Source: Microstegium vimineum
Taxonomy: Eukaryota; Streptophyta; Magnoliopsida; Poales; Poaceae
Direction: 5' to 3'
Length of the DNA stretch: 64,000 nt
Assembly: GCA_022036555.1 (NCBI GenBank)
Contig: CM039140.1
Span: forward strand, 8,335,943-8,399,942
Below, piece after piece: positions 23,062-34,733 of the stretch. The first letter of the stretch is position 1. Each line of letters opens with the position of its first letter. The position numbers and the translations under genes were made by a program. The notes beneath the pieces are model-generated. The model was not told the DNA's origin, searched no databases, and was given only the letters and a program-made list of their open reading frames with translations.

Positions 23062-24995
23062 CTAACGGATACCGATGAACATGGACGGCCTCTGGGTTTT
23101 TTTTTTTTACTCCGTCCACGCATGTGCAGTATCTTCGGCTATTCGCAACGGAACTGACGGTGTTGGGCGTCGCAGAAGATACCGATTCCCCGATGTGAAC
23201 AGGTAGCAGGAGGTTCATCGGCCCCATGTGACTGTATACATGTTACCTTCATTCTCCCTGCAGATCAGAGGAAAGAAACTCTCGGCTTGACGTGAAAATT
23301 TCCAGTGTCACACCCTCGAGTCGCGTCCAGGATCCGTCCAAGGCTGGACACGTTACCACTTCACATCAGTTGGTCGATGTGCCACCCTGGATAGCGCTAC
23401 AAGTAGCTAGATATAGATTCGTTTCTTTAGTAATTATTAGTAGTAGGTTGTAGCACGTTTGACCATGGGAGGAGAGTTGAGGACATCCATGATCGCGTTT
23501 TAAGCCCGGCACAGACAGGCCAGCGCCACTCGCTGCTGTCACGATGCCGATTTGTGGGCTCGTGGCGACGGACAATTTGTGCTTCCTTCCACAACGGACA
23601 TCAAGTACGTACTGTACTATTTATTTTAACTGGAGTAACATACACAGATTACAGATCTGTATAATGTGCTAGCTAGTATATTGTGTGAAGATTAATTGGT
23701 ACTCCTACGGTGGTAGTGAAAACTGGCTCGCTAGGCTAGCAGCCTCGTGCGGGCACATGCTGGCAGTGGATCGGAGAGGCCGCATATCAGCGTCGTCTCC
23801 GACCACCACGCATGTGGGATGGTTGGCTGCTGGTGTGATACCAGTAGTAGTACCAAACTGTGGAGACGATCATGGAGGGTACTGGGCAGTATAGTACTAG
23901 TACGTGCTACATGACATGTCCGGCTGGGCTTTGCAAGCGGTGATGGAACAGAACAGCCGCCGTTTTGGATCATCCGTTCTCCATGGCCCGCTTGTGGCAC
24001 ATCGTTAGGGTCATCTTGACTCGCGCACATTGCGTGTCGAACGAACACTGTGTACGATGGAACTGCACTCGACCTGAGTGAGAGTCGAAGATCACAAGCA
24101 GTCACAGCATGGATGGAGCAACTTGCTAGACTCGCACTAGACCTCTACTACTACTAGTACATGTGACATGCTATTGGCATCCTACAAAGGAGCACTCAAA
24201 AGTCAAATCACATCCTAGTATCTAGGTCTAGACAATTTCATTTTACAGAAATACAGAAATCCCTGAAACCGAATTTTTATTTCAACACAAACTGACCGTC
24301 CCGGCATGAAGCACCCATTGACCGTGATCCGTCCCAAAACCCAAAATCCCAAAAGGTCCCAGCGCTGTTACCCACTTATTGGGGCTCCGAACCTGGGATC
24401 AGCAACGGTAATTTCTGGGCTCCAAAACGTGGTTATGCTATGCAGGGGCGGGATCCGTTGCCATCAACGCGCTGCTGACTCCGCGCAGAGAGATGCGCCC
24501 CCACCCCACCCCCCACGTGCTCCGCCTGATGGAGCCTCGTCACGGCCCCCAGACTGTCTGCGACGAACCAGGACAAAAAGAAACAGGCGGAAGTGGCGCT
24601 AAAATAAGGCAAAGTAGCAGCGCGAGCGGAACACAAGAGAGAGCCACCACGCCACCCCTGCCTGCCTGCCTCCTCTCTCAGTCTCTCTGATTTGCAGCTT
24701 GCTGCTCTCCCGCATCCGCTTGTGCGCCAGTGCCGCTCACTGGCTCCATTCCCAATCCCTCTGCTGCCTCCTCTGCTCGTCTCCACGTCCGTGCGCGCAG
24801 AAGCAGCAGATCGGGGGTGAAGAGGAGCTGAGCTGATCATATTCTCTGCTGCTTCTGTCCAACAAGAGCTAGCTAGCTCGCCGATTGAAGAGCAAGCAGG
24901 CAGCGGCAGTGATGCTCGCATAGCCAAGATCCGTCCAGCAGCGGCGGCAGCTTGGCGGGGTCGCGGACGGCGGAGGAGAGCACGCGGATCCAAGA

Positions 24996-26105
24996 ATGGA
25001 GGAGAAAGCGGCGGACGCGACGGCGGCAGTGGCGGCGGCGGCGGCGGCGGCGGCGGCAGCGGACCAGGACGGCGCGGTGTACTGCAGCGAGCACCCGTAC
25101 CCGCCAGGCGCGACCGCGGCGGCCGGGGCGGGCGGCGCCGGCGGCATCTGCGCCTTCTGTCTTCAGGAGAAGCTCGGCATGCTGGTGTCGTCCTCCAAGT
25201 CCAGCCCTTTCCACCCGCCGCCACCGCCGCCGGTGTCCGCGTCGCCGTCCTCCAACCGCGCCTCCTCCGAGGCGCCGCTGCCACTCTACCCTTCCGCGGC
25301 GGCGTCGCGCAAGGTGATGCCCGCGCAGAGCGCGGGCGGCGGGGGGCTCAAGAGGAGCAAGTCGGTCGCGCCGCGGCCGGAGGGGCCGCTGCCGCCGGCG
25401 CCCGCGATCACCGAGGACAGCCCGCGCAAGAAGAGCTTTTGGTCTTTCCTCCACCTCTCCTCGTCGTCCGGCAGCAGCCACACCAACAAGGCCGCGTCGT
25501 CGGCCTCCACAGCGGCAAACGGAGGCGGTGGCGCGGCGGCGGCGAGGAGGAACTCCGTGTCGGTGGCGTCGGCTTCGTCGGCGTCGCTCGGGGGGCGGCT
25601 GGAGGCGATCGTGGAGCCGGATAGCCCGGGCCGCCGTAGCGAGGGCTCGTCGTCGTCGTCGTTCGGGCGGAAGGTGGCGCGGTCGCGCTCCGTGGGCTGC
25701 GGCAGCCGCAGCTTCTCTGGAGACTTCCTGGAGCGCCTCTCCACCGGCTTCGGCGACTGCGCGCTCCGGCGCGTGGAGTCCCACCGCGAGCCCAAGCCCA
25801 AGGCCGCGGGCGCGCTGAGCCACCTGGGCGGTGGCGAGGAGCAGGAGCAGGACGAGCACCACCGCATCAAGTGCGCCGGGTTCTTTGGCGGTGGCCTAGG
25901 CGCCGTGGCCCCGCCTTCTTCATCGTACTGGCTCTCGGCACCCGACGGCGGGAGCGGCGCCGGCGCCGGTGGAGGGAACGCGAGGGGTACCGGCTCGCGG
26001 AGCCACCGGAGCTGGGCTTGGGCGCTGGCGAGCCCCATGAGGGCGCTGAGGCCGACCAGCTCCTCGTCCAGCAAGAGCATCATGGCCGCGCCCACAGCCG
26101 CGTGA
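24996..26105 (+). CDS. DUF740 / OCTOPUS-like protein, single exon
   Basis: A 369-aa intact open frame in one exon, starting after a GC-rich leader. The N-terminus has an alanine run, then a conserved Cys/His pattern: C30, H33, C52, C55 (YCSEHPYPPG and GGICAFCLQEKLGMLV). Further conserved islands are GLKRSKSVAPRP (about 115-127), DSPRKKSFWSFLHLSS, and ARSRSVGCGSRSFSGDFLER with LSTGFGDCALRRVES (about 230-270). These are shared with plant DUF740 proteins; OCTOPUS, the best-known member, is a polar membrane-associated regulator of phloem differentiation. This protein is shorter than OCTOPUS. Membrane association and a phloem role are inference only. The remainder is low-complexity Ser/Gly/Ala and probably disordered. 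Confidence 0.8.
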   Translation: MEEKAADATAAVAAAAAAAAAADQDGAVYCSEHPYPPGATAAAGAGGAGGICAFCLQEKLGMLVSSSKSSPFHPPPPPPVSASPSSNRASSEAPLPLYPSAAASRKVMPAQSAGGGGLKRSKSVAPRPEGPLPPAPAITEDSPRKKSFWSFLHLSSSSGSSHTNKAASSASTAANGGGGAAAARRNSVSVASASSASLGGRLEAIVEPDSPGRRSEGSSSSSFGRKVARSRSVGCGSRSFSGDFLERLSTGFGDCALRRVESHREPKPKAAGALSHLGGGEEQEQDEHHRIKCAGFFGGGLGAVAPPSSSYWLSAPDGGSGAGAGGGNARGTGSRSHRSWAWALASPMRALRPTSSSSSKSIMAAPTAA

Positions 26106-27845
26106 ACGGCAGCGGCACCATGCATGCGGGGTGTCTTCATGGGTCGATCCCGCTGTGTGAGCGATCAATGGACTCGCCGGTAAAATCATCCATCCCTGAA
26201 CCAAACCACCATACTACTGGTAGTAGTACTACATATATGTCTCGCTCCATCTTTCTTGGTGTTCTCGTGTCTCCTCCATGTCTTACGATTTTAAGCAGAA
26301 CTTGGTGATGTTATGTTGAAAAAATGTTCCTATGGATCTAGCTATATCTACTGCCTTTACATTTGGGACTCTTGTCTCTTGATTCAAGTGGCCAAGAAAA
26401 CTGTGGAATCTGTTTAATTTCGGCAATTCATCGTATGATGTACTCTATTTTTATTATTAGTACTTGCATTATAGTAGACCGTTCCGTGATCCTCTCTCGA
26501 AACTCATCGCCTCTCATAGTTGAACGTCAGGCATGCTTGCGCTTTGAGCCTTTGACAGGAGAAAGTAGGTGATGGCATTTCTCAGTCCATGCTACTGTAC
26601 AATACAATACAATACACTGGTCTGGTACTCTGGGTCTCTGGTGATAGCAATGGGCCTTGATGCTAGTAGATTTGACGTATTCGGTTAGTATCGCAGCGGA
26701 TAGTTGTTCTCTACACTACTGCTAGAGCACAGCTCAGCTCAGCTCAGTTCTATAGGTGGTTGTAGCTCCAGGGATTTTATTTTTACTGCCGAGTGCCGGT
26801 AGGGCTACGAGTAAAAAACCAGGAATCCTTGTGTCAGCACAGGAGCAGTCGTTGCAGCCGTACCCCAGCAACGTGCAGTGCAGTACGGCGCCAAATGACT
26901 GGCAACTGCCATAGCCTGCGGTGCTGGGGGCGTGACCAGAGTCTTTTGCTCTGCCTCCTGCCTGCTGCAGCACTGCTGGGTTGCATGCATCTGCCGCTCT
27001 GCACATCCCACGCTCTACTATCTAGCCCCCGTGCTGTGCCGTCTCGTACGCTAGCGCACACGAGCCTACCCCATTGCACCAGTGCAGGCAGAAGCCGCCA
27101 GCCGGGCTCACCGCCCGTGCCGTCACCGCGCGCGGGTTCACGGACGGGCCTCGGCACGGCAGTCCCGCAGCACGAACCGGATGTGCCTCCAATTCGAGCA
27201 CCCGTACGTTTCGCCAGATCTGGACGAGTAGTGAATAGTGATCGTGAAGGAGCGAGCCGCTGCCTTCTTCTCTCTTTTCTAACAGTAACAGCCGGCCGCA
27301 TGGGTGGAAGTGGCGGAGCAGCAGCTATATATAATATACTACATGCGCACGCGCACGTGTACGTACATGCGCACGCCGATCCGTCCAAGTCTCAGATGGG
27401 TGTGCTGTGGACGGTGGACCTGTGGCTGTGTGGTGTGGTGTGGTGGGGGCATGCACCACGACGGTGCGTGATCGTGACAGGCCGCGATTATTAGCAAACC
27501 GCCCGGCCGGCCGGCCCGCACGATCGCCCCTACTCGTTGCTGCGTCGCTTGACTGCAGCGCCCCTACCGCAGAGATTCCTCCTCGCTCCCGAATAATGAA
27601 ACGAAACGCGTGTCATGGTGTGCAGACGGGCGCCTGGCACGGCCACGTGATGCGTGCACCCCGGCCGGGCTCCATGCATGTGCACGTCCAATCGATCAAT
27701 GCATGTATGCCTAGCGCGTTTGTTGCCTTGGCGGCAAGGCATGCGCGGCCGGAGGATGCGCGTGCTTCGTTCATCAGTCGGTGTCTGTCTAGGACGACTA
27801 CGCGCAGGGTACGGTGTTGAGTCGATCGTAGTAATTCATAGAGCC

Positions 27846-28055
27846 GAGTTAGATGCACCAACCAAACTTTAGCTAATTAAATTTAGCTATCATGCATTTA
27901 AACAGACTAGCTAAAATTTTAGTTAAAATTTAACTAGTTTTAGCTACATTTAAACATCTAACTAAAATTTAGTTGGAGGACCTTTTAGCTAGCTAAAATT
28001 TTACTCTAAAATTTTAGCTAGCTAAATTTTAATTGGGTGCTTCCAAACAGGACCT
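27846..28055. mobile_element. AT-rich foldback (MITE-like)
   Basis: The left end TTAGATGCACCAACCAAAC and the right end around TTGGGTGCTTCCAAACAGG are roughly complementary. The interior repeats TTTTAGCTAGCTAAAATTTT-like palindromic units. It looks like a MITE, but exact ends and target duplication are not defined. Confidence 0.45.
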
Positions 28056-30330
28056 TAATTTATTTTCTGCATGCATCGCAAAAAAAAAATGCTGAGTAAG
28101 GCTGCGTGAAAAATCGCAAATCAATAGACCCCGATCGACTCGGCTGCAGATCGATGTATCATGCATGTGTCGTGTTTCACGTCAACGTCAGAACGTGCAA
28201 TGTGCATGTGCATGTGCATGTGCATCAACAGTATATATAGCAAATGTGTACGAGAGGCCAGCTAGCGCACGATCACCAGCTCAACTGCTCAAGGTTACAA
28301 GCTAGGTGCATGGAAATTTGAAATTCCCTGATCAACGTCAAACAAAACTAAAATTACCCTATCGAATTAGCTCTGACAGTATTTTTATTTTTTCTAACGG
28401 TAAGTGCACCATAAGAAATTTAATGATGATATTTTTATTTTTTATGATAATACGTGTATTTTCATGATGATATTTTTATTTTCCCACGGTAGTGCAAGAA
28501 TTTCAAATTTGCAGTAGTTATGCGTGTCTGGGGAACTGGAGTGTACAAGAGTACACACAGTACGTACTATACGTGCTCAAGGGGAGGAACGAGGGACAAG
28601 TAGCATCACCTGCCATGATGCTGTTTAACTAGCTAGCTAGAGGCGCGTCGAACACGGACCAGGAGAGGCTAGCTCCCGTTCACTCATCAGGCATCAGCTG
28701 AGCTGCTGGGGTTTGTTGCTCAAGCGTAGGCGTCGCTGTCACACACAGAAAGACCATGCATGCATGTATATCACTGTATATGCGTAGTCATCCGTAGCAA
28801 TAATATTCCCTGCATAGTCACCCTGTGTGAGAGAGATCTATCAGCTGGTAGAGAGAGAAACCGTGTGTGCGCGGTGGACCTTGCTGCTCAGTTTGATAAG
28901 ATCCGCATCCTAAATGGACAGGCGGCAGAAAACACACCGATATATTGCCGCTGTTGAGCTGTATTGCGCGGTCGGCCAACTGTCCAGTCCAGCCTTTGGG
29001 GAATCTCATCTAATTAAATTTTATAATAGCCACAACTAAAGAATCCAAAGAAAATTCAGGCTAGATTTAGATGCACAGTATTTTTTAGAGTTTTAACTCA
29101 CTCTCTCTCCAATTATGAGTATGTAGATATCATATTTTGGCGCGTCCGAGTACACATATATGGGTCCCAATGACAGACTTAGACGATTGTCGTTTGGGTA
29201 GGCTCGAATGATCGGCTAAGGTAATTAATTGAGAAGAGATTATAGAAGAAGGATTTCTAGGCCGGTTACAACAAAATATATACGCCGGGATCTATTAAAA
29301 GGAAAGATTTGAGCTCAAGTTGTCTTTATTTCCTTATTTTTACTTAATAGTAGTGTTAGACTAAGATTTATGCTATGATTTATAAATAGCAGAGCATAAG
29401 TCATATGAAGGGACATCCAACAAATCAAAACAAACTCTTCGGCCCCGGCCAAACCCTCAGGAGTAGGAGTAGAGTAGATCTCGATTAAACCTTTGACAAA
29501 CAGGGTTGCATCGACTAAATCGACCTCCGGTTTGCTTGTAAGTCTAGCCACGGTTCATGTCTCGTTTGTACGGTTGTATTGTATAATTTCGTGCAAGCTC
29601 GATTTGAGCTAGTTATCGGTTTGAATGTTTGTTCATGGGGTTGCATTGCTTCAATCTCACATGAGTAATTGTTCAAGCTAGTTATCGGCTCTATTAGAGT
29701 GGCGATCTAACAGATTCATTAAGTTATAGATATTGTCTGTTGTAATCTGTTTATTTATTATAACAATATCTTGTCCAATCACAATCAACAGATTGGACTA
29801 CGCTACAATTCTATCTAGATCTATCGTTTTATATACATTCACGTATATACCCGTCAAAACAATAGATCTATGATCTTATCGGCTAATTCGTTGATCGTGA
29901 TTGTTACATGCTGTGCGTTTGAGATATCTGACTAGTTATAGATTGATTTGGGAATATGTAGATCTAGTTTAATATACTTGTTACCGGCTCTATCTCAAGA
30001 ACCATACTGTCAAGTATGTTAGGCTATGTCTATTTAGACTCGGATCTAGCTGTGGTTAGGCAGATAGATCTTGTTAGTGCTTCATAGACCCTGTATCGGC
30101 TAAATAGCCAATCGGGTTATGCTTTATTCATACTATCCATGAGTAGTTGCTAATTCTAACATCAGATTCTTTGAGCATATTGGACGTAATCTAGTTTGTT
30201 TACTATTATGGCTGCATGGGAACACCCCACTGTTAGTAAATAAGCTAGGTTATCGAGTTAATTATCATCATGGTTGCATGGGAACACACATCTGTTGATG
30301 ATTAGTCTTTATTTGGTATGTTTAATCGAT

Positions 30331-30522
30331 CTAATGGCTTGAACTGGCAAATGTTACAAGTATCGCATCCTTATCCCTAAATACATTTATGTCTCCACGA
30401 ATAGGTGTTCCTATATAGTCGAACCAAATTTGGCATAATTGCGCGTCGGTAAATTCACTCATCATTCTTACCAGATCCGAATTTTGCATTTGTTTTCTAT
30501 ATCGTGACAACTCCTCTTCCAT
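30331..30522 (-). other. Unidentified 63-codon open frame beside the NUMT
   Basis: A minus-strand frame encodes a well-mixed peptide starting MEEELSRYRKQMQNSDLV and containing MSEFTDAQLCQIWFDYIG. Composition is protein-like, unlike the surrounding frames. I do not recognise the family. It lies 120 bp from the mitochondrial cox3 fragment and could belong to the same organelle insertion or to a decayed retroelement. There is no evidence of a complete gene. Confidence 0.3.
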
Positions 30523-30642
30523 GATCGTTATTTAAGATTATATGTTAATTGCTAATATTAAATAGGATTCCATTCTCTTTTATGAAAAGTTCTCTTTGTC
30601 TTCGAGCTTTTATTCCTCAATCCACTTATTCGTTCCCTTCTT

Positions 30643-30948
30643 TCATATACCTCCCCACCAATAAATAGAGACAAAAAGGAATAACCCAACCACGTCTACA
30701 AAATGCCAGTACCATGCCGCTGCTTCAAAGCCAACGTGATGCTTCTTGGTCAGATGACCAAGATATTGGCGAATACCAGATACGATCAAGAAAAGAGTAC
30801 CTATAATCACATGAAAACCATGAAAGCCAGTTGCTAAGAAAAAGGTAGAACCATACATACTATTCGAAATAGTGGAGGCTGCTTGGTAATATTCCATTCC
30901 TTGAAAGCCAGTCGATACTAGAGCCAGTAAAACGGTTGCTACTAAAGC
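30643..30948 (-). pseudogene. cox3: Mitochondrial cox3 C-terminal fragment (NUMT)
   Basis: The minus strand encodes the C-terminal third of cytochrome c oxidase subunit 3, from ALVATVLLALVSTGFQGMEY through STFFLATGFHGFHVIIGTLF and QYLGHLTKKHHVGFEAAAWY to FLFVSIYWWGGI and the stop. It is an open 102-codon stretch without the N-terminal two thirds. Homology ends abruptly at about 30948. Some residues differ from what I recall as the plant consensus (KKHHVG for KEHHVG, VDVVGLF for VDVVWLF), so it has drifted since transfer. It cannot encode a working COX3. The AT-rich DNA at 30540-30642 may be the mitochondrial 3' flank carried along. Confidence 0.85.
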
Positions 30949-32651
30949 GTCGGCTAATCGTGTGCTTTATCGAATATACATCATGAATAACTGTTCGAAT
31001 CTTATTATTATGCTTTACACTGCTAGGAGTTTTACTCTCTAGTCAATTTCCTTTGACCCATTGGCTATCTAAGAGTCATACATCATGGAACTGTCTGGAA
31101 ACAACCGGCAGGTTCCATAATTTGGCAGTTTGCATCCTTATCAATTGCAGGTCAAATTGACTGGCACGCCTCGAGATCGAATCAACCAACGTGGCCTTGT
31201 CATCTGAGGTTTAGGAGATCAGGTTTCTGCTTTCACGACGTTCTCTGTAAAGCCTCACGTAGTGTTGGCGTTGAGACCTATTTTTAGCGTCAACAGAGTC
31301 ATTTTAAGAAAATACTAGGGAGCCAAAGTTTTTCAAGTTTGACCAAATTTATATAATAAGATAATAAAATTTATGATATAAATTAAGTATCATTAGATTC
31401 TTTATTAGTTATATTTTAATAGTGTAGTCCCTCTGTTCTCGAGTAAATCAATTCCAGAATCCGTATGAGTCAAACTTTTTTTTTAACTTTGACTAATTTT
31501 ATAGAAAGAAATAGCAACATCTATGATATAAAATGAGTACCATGTTAAAATATATTCTATGGTAAATATAATGATACTAATTTAATATCATAAATCTTAT
31601 TTTTTTCTAAAAATTTAGTCAAAGTTTAAAATATTTGACTTAAGACAACTCTAAAAATCTATTTATTCAAAGACAGAGAGAAAATCTATTTGATGTCATA
31701 AATATATATGTTTCTCTCTATAATTTTGGTCTAATTTGAGATATTTTGACTCTCTAAAATTCTTAAAATGACTTATAATTTAGAATAGTGGGAGTAAGAA
31801 AATACCTTTATTGTAGAGCACCATAAAAATACTACAACACAAATGATTTATAAAAGCCAGACGAGCCTTTATAAATCGAGCATTTCCACACATGAGCCAT
31901 CAGCCACATCTACAGACCTATTTCTAGGGTGCGGTTGATAAGACTAGCCATCCTTGAAAAACACTTCTATTTTATAACTCTTTTAGGAGAAAAAAGAGAC
32001 ATATCCTATAATCATGTATGGGCATTATACATCCACACGCACACACGCATACATACATATGGTTCACGTATTTATCTCACATTTAGAAAAAACAAGTGAC
32101 ACCTAATTACAAGATATTTTATCTATTTTTCCAGATGAGTGAATAGATAAATATATATTTCTTAACATGTGATAATTGACATCTAAATTCATGGTCCATA
32201 GTCAATTCAGAATACATAGTACAATAGACTTTACGGTTTGAAAAATGTGGTATTACTAGCCTAGAACTCTAGACTTGCTTTTAAAAAAACTATGGTTTCG
32301 CATATTTATATATGGATTATAAAACTATAGTTTCTTAATATCATAATTTTTTATACTATCGCATCAAAACATGGCCTTAACTCACAATCATCACATGGAT
32401 GGAGCCAACCCTAAGTCAATTTTCAAAGAGGAATCTGAAAAGGTGAATTGAAGCCTAGCTTTCTCCCTAACAGGGCATGGCCAGCCCATTTTGTAAGACT
32501 GAACTGGGCTGAGCCATCTTATATCGCCAAAAGAACCCCAAGAGTCCAAGGCCGAGCTTTTCTGATTGAAAAAAAACCCATAGAACTTCCACCCAATTTG
32601 TAGTTTTTATTCTACGAGCAATAAAAAAACAAGCACCGTCGGCTGCCCCCC

Positions 32652-32682
<31 letters not shown>

Positions 32683-33145
32683 ACCAAAAATATATAAAAA
32701 AACATAAACTGCGCGCGTTTGACGCCGCACCTCAAGTACCCAACACTGTACCACTGTAGGCTCTACACGTACGTCCATGGAGACAACGACTTTAAAAACA
32801 GCCACTTCGCAATTGACACGTACGTCCAAACTAAGGCACTAGCTAATATCGTAGCATTAGTTTATCGGCCTATCCACTGCCTTTAAAAACACTTGTGCCG
32901 TGGCTTCCGAGGAAAAGATAAGCAATTGGGGGGCTCGCCCTCGCCAGTCGCCGATCCGGAGCTGAATCCTAGAACGATGACCGCCACTTCGCAGCTCTTA
33001 CAACCCGACAATGGCCTTACCCTATGAGATCGAGGGCATCTCAACACTCGGAGATGCCCGTCGACAAAAGCAAAACAATGGCATCGCAGTCCGAGTACGA
33101 CATGTTACCGCCTTGGTCAGCATCTGCACTGCACAGCAGCAGCAG
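30949..33145. other. Intergenic DNA with MITE remnants and simple repeats
   Basis: No gene was recognised. The interval 31310-31800 holds two or more overlapping Stowaway-like remnants (for example CCCTCTGTTCTCGAGTAAAT and internal TTTGACTAATTTT motifs). A long C run followed by CA repeats lies at 32647-32684. The last 200 bp is the likely promoter of the SDR gene. Confidence 0.4.
32647..32684. repeat. C homopolymer followed by (CA)n
   Basis: A run of more than 20 C is followed by about nine CA units. The length of such tracts is unreliable in assemblies. Confidence 0.8.
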
Positions 33146-33155
33146 TATAAAAATA
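33146..33155 (+). promoter_or_regulatory. Probable TATA box of the SDR gene
   Basis: TATAAAAATA lies 111-120 bp upstream of the start codon at 33266, a suitable distance for a leader of about 90 nt. It follows a run of CAG units. Confidence 0.6.
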
Positions 33156-33265
33156 CACCAGCCACTTCCCAAAGTTCCTCCCGGCCAGTGTGCAAGCAAG
33201 TCATAGAAACACCAGATCCGATCCTCGTCCTCGCAGCAGAGCAGGCTGCAGAGGGTAGTAGAGCC

Positions 33266-34228
33266 ATGGCAGCCAGCTCCGATCAAGTTCCTCCCGCTGC
33301 AAGGAAGTAAGAAACACTAGCTAGTTACCTTCCGCTTTATCCCTGACATATGCTGATTCGATCACCTGGCGATTTTTTGTCCAATTTGTAAGCTTTTACT
33401 AGTCCTGTTACATGACGGGTTACGAACGTGTTTACCCGCGCGCAGGCTGGAGGGCAAGGTGGCGCTGATCACTGGCGGGGCGAGCGGCATCGGGAGTGCA
33501 CGGCGCGGCTCTTCGTGAAGCACGGCGCGCGCGTCGTGGTGGCGGACATCCAGGACGAGCCAGGCGCCCGCCTCTGCGCCGAGCTGGGCGCCGACGCCGC
33601 CAGCTACGTGCACTGCGACGTCACCGTCGAGAGCGACGTCGCGGCGGCCGTGGACCACGCCGTGGCGCGCTTCGGCGCGCTGGACATCATGTTCAACAAC
33701 GCCGGCGTCGGCGGGGCGGCGTGCCACAGCATCCGGGAGAGCACCAAGGAGGACTTCGAGCGCGTGCTGTCCGTCAACCTCGTCGGCCCGTTCCTGGGCA
33801 CCAAGCACGCGGCGCGGGTCATGGTGCCCGCCGCCCGCGGTGGCTGCATCATCGGCACGTCCAGCCTGGCGTCCGCGGTCGCCGGCGCCGCGTCGCACGC
33901 GTACACGTGCGCCAAGCGCGGGCTCGTGGCGCTCACGGAGAACGCCGCCGCGGAGCTGGGCCGCCACGGCATCCGGGTCAACTGCGTCTCACCCGCCGCC
34001 GCTGCGACGCCGCTCGCCACGGGGTACGTGGGGCTGGAGGGGGAGGCGTTCGAGCAGGCCATGGAGGCCGTCGCCAACCTCAAGGGCGTACGCCTAAGGG
34101 TGGCGGACATCGCCGCCGCCGTGCTTTACCTCGCCAGCGACGACGCGCGGTACATCAGCGGGCACAACCTGCTCCTCGACGGCGGCTTCTCCATCGTCAA
34201 CCCGTCCTTTGGGATCTTCAAAGACTGA
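33266..34228 (+). CDS. Short-chain dehydrogenase/reductase, momilactone A synthase/secoisolariciresinol dehydrogenase type (one apparent frameshift)
   Basis: Two exons: 33266-33306 and 33446-34228, with a GTAAGA donor and GCAG acceptor. Adding one G gives 274 aa. Classical SDR features are visible: TGGASGIG (23-30), Asp48 at the end of strand beta2 (NAD preference), NNAG (98-101), and the catalytic tetrad Asn125, Ser154, Tyr167, Lys171 (YTCAK). The C-terminal signature is LYLASDDARYISGHNLLLDG. This is the plant SDR110C-like group, which oxidises secondary alcohols in specialised metabolism or hormone pathways; the substrate cannot be told. The frame breaks inside the nucleotide-binding motif: GGCATCGGGAGTGC should have GGGG before AG (33492-33494). 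As written, translation stops soon after. Either a missing base in the sequence or a real null allele. Confidence 0.82.
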
Positions 34229-34252
34229 GCTTGAGTGCTTAACAGGGTCACA

Positions 34253-34283
34253 CAGATCTCTGTTGTTGCTCCACAGAGATCTG
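34253..34283 (+). terminator. Perfect hairpin in the SDR 3' UTR
   Basis: CAGATCTCTGT (34253-34263) and ACAGAGATCTG (34273-34283) are exact reverse complements around a 9-nt loop. The hairpin starts 24 bp after the stop codon. It could be an RNA structure affecting 3' end processing or stability. It is not a bacterial-type terminator; the type label is the nearest available. Confidence 0.5.
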
Positions 34284-34733
34284 CTCCCGCTCGATCTCAG
34301 TTCCATGCTTTTTCGAAGAGAGGTATCTTAAATTTGTGAGTTCCGTGTGTCGCATGGTCCAGAAGCCTGCTGTATTTGGCCATGTTCTGTACTTCTATGG
34401 ACGGTTTTAGCTGTTGCACCAATTTGAGCGAGGTTCCTATGAGCTGAATAGTATTGGGGATTTAGATGAGACGAATAAATGTTGACCACATGAGCTGAAT
34501 AGTATATTGCTTATGTCAACGCTACAGACCATATTAACGATATACAGAGGCATGATTATTGCTTCGATCTACAAAAGGACAGGAACTAAAAATAATTTAT
34601 TCAGGAAGCACCACAATATAGTTGCATAGAACAAAAACAAATTCAGCACCTGCTTGCATACTTGACACAAATTCAAAAAGAATTGTCTACTTATCTTACC
34701 TCCCATGAGTGGAGAATAGCATATCGACCTACC

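Larger units (their letters stand above)
21512..24995. other. Intergenic DNA, including an assembly gap
   Basis: Apart from the gap (21993-22092) and a small MITE (22944-23061), no gene was recognised. The stretch 22240-22500 contains GGGCCTGTTTTGTTTCATAGC and similar TGTTTGGTTCATAGC motifs, suggesting hAT-type MITE remnants. The last 400 bp, with CT-rich runs, is probably the promoter and 5' UTR of the gene starting at 24996. Confidence 0.4.
26106..30642. other. Long intergenic stretch, repeats only
   Basis: No convincing gene was found in about 4.5 kb. The open frames across 26793-27820 overlap on both strands, are rich in Cys/His/Arg and match no family known to me. Notable content: an AT-rich MITE-like block at about 27850-28055 with repeated TTTAGCTAGCTAAAATTTTA; a GTGCAT repeat near 28200; and at about 29160-30310 a stretch with two copies of GGTTGCATGGGAACAC, probably an old LTR remnant. 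Confidence 0.4.

Noticed and set aside
24433..26308. Large minus-strand and alternative plus-strand open frames over the DUF740-like gene
   Set aside because: Shadows of the GC-rich single-exon gene; only the 24996-26105 frame has conserved motifs.
26793..27820. Plus-strand open frames of 233 and 137 codons
   Set aside because: Overlapped by open frames on the other strand, low-complexity Cys/His/Arg content, no recognisable domain, no splice context.
28201..28226. TGCATG-type repeat as a possible CRISPR or regulatory array
   Set aside because: It is a simple microsatellite of four GTGCAT units without spacers; CRISPR arrays are not expected in plant nuclear DNA.
33496..34242. Alternative 248-codon frame in the SDR gene
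   Set aside because: Arg/His/Gly-rich shadow; the true frame shows the SDR catalytic tetrad and NAD-binding motif.
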